The notes under the pieces: generated by a model
Database searches by the model: none
What the model was told of the DNA's origin: nothing
Seen by the model: the letters and a program-made list of their open reading frames with translations, nothing else
Position numbers and translations under genes: made by a program
Source: an uncultured Erysipelotrichaceae bacterium
Lineage (GTDB): Bacteria; Bacillota_I; Bacilli_A; Acholeplasmatales; Anaeroplasmataceae
Direction: 5' to 3'
Assembly (NCBI GenBank): GCA_902796895.1
Contig: CADBQV010000047.1
Location: 1-6,021 of the forward strand
DNA: 6,021 nt
Shown here: positions 5,857-6,021 of the stretch, in pieces
Layout of the letters: the number at the start of each line of letters is the position of its first letter
Position numbering within the stretch: the stretch's first letter is position 1

Positions 5857-5895
5857 AAAAATGGCTTAGAAATTAAATTCTAAGCCTAATTTTTT
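5857..5895. terminator. Bidirectional intrinsic terminator at the right end
   Basis: ggcttagaa (5863-5871) pairs perfectly with ttctaagcc (5878-5886) around attaaa. It is flanked by aaaaa (5857-5861) on the left and tttttt (5890-5895) on the right, so it has a T run on either strand. It closes the tiny ORF on the plus strand and the partial membrane-protein gene on the minus strand. Confidence 0.85.
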
Positions 5896-6021
5896 ATCCT
5901 ACAAAATCGTCTTTTTCTAATTCATCAGGAATACCATTAAAGTCTTTATCGATACATCTTTGTCTTAATATGAAATAGAATATACCAAGTATGATATATA
6001 TTCCTGCTGTAATAAAGAAAA
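5894..6021 (-). CDS. Membrane protein of unknown family, C-terminal end (5' truncated by window)
   Basis: Reading the minus strand, a frame open from the right edge ends at TAA (5896-5894). It encodes about 42 residues: a hydrophobic helix (FFITAGIYIILGIFYFIL), a basic RQRC, then DKDFNGIPDELE and an acidic end KDDFVG. By the positive-inside rule the tail should be cytoplasmic. The twelve residues DKDFNGIPDELE have the spacing of an EF-hand-like calcium loop (Asp1, Asp3, Asn5, Gly6, Asp9, Glu12), also like thrombospondin type-3 or dockerin loops. Codon use is like its neighbours. The stop lies within the T run of the terminator 5857-5895. The frame has no internal stop and a clear protein character, but the family cannot be named from so little. 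Confidence 0.7.
   Translation of the reverse strand, partial: FFITAGIYIILGIFYFILRQRCIDKDFNGIPDELEKDDFVG

Noticed and set aside
5792..5883. Phase-variable gene switched by the T16 tract
   Set aside because: With one T more or one fewer the frame still ends within about 30 codons, so slippage would not turn on a longer protein in this sequence.

Overview
The window is strongly AT-rich DNA (about a quarter G+C by eye) with Shine-Dalgarno sites of the AGGAGG(T)GAT type and mostly AGA arginine codons. TGG encodes tryptophan and no TGA occurs inside the readable frames, so the code is standard rather than mycoplasma-type. This suits a low-GC Bacillota or a related gut lineage. I cannot name a genus; a low-GC group outside Bacillota, such as Brachyspira, is not excluded.

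Layout, left to right. (1) Bases 2-289 hold the C-terminal end of an Rpn/PD-(D/E)XK-type 'transposase' nuclease, with a 60-bp internal tandem repeat. (2) A bidirectional terminator (294-339) separates it from a convergent AEC-family transporter on the minus strand (355-1386). (3) The divergent intergenic region 1387-1551 has a near-consensus minus-strand promoter for the transporter, a hairpin or operator between its predicted start site and its ribosome site, and a plus-strand extended -10 promoter. (4) A cytoplasmic glycerophosphodiester phosphodiesterase (1552-2574) follows. (5) A membrane sensor with seven TM helices, a PAS-like region and an HD-GYP domain (2634-4340) is a predicted c-di-GMP phosphodiesterase with its own promoter. 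(6) After a terminator, a two-gene unit encodes an alpha/beta hydrolase (4416-5204) and MsrA (5205-5696), ending in another terminator. (7) The right end carries a tiny ORF interrupted by a run of 16 T (5792-5854), a bidirectional terminator, and the C-terminal end of a minus-strand membrane protein whose tail contains an EF-hand-like loop.

The genes look like ordinary chromosomal housekeeping, stress and signalling functions: solute transport, phosphodiester breakdown, c-di-GMP turnover and methionine sulfoxide repair. No single pathway links them. I found no convincing new multi-gene system. The most useful observations concern two start sites that should be moved downstream, a promoter/ribosome-site module repeated at two loci, two palindromes placed where operators or attenuators would lie, and the two small or partial coding features at the right edge.
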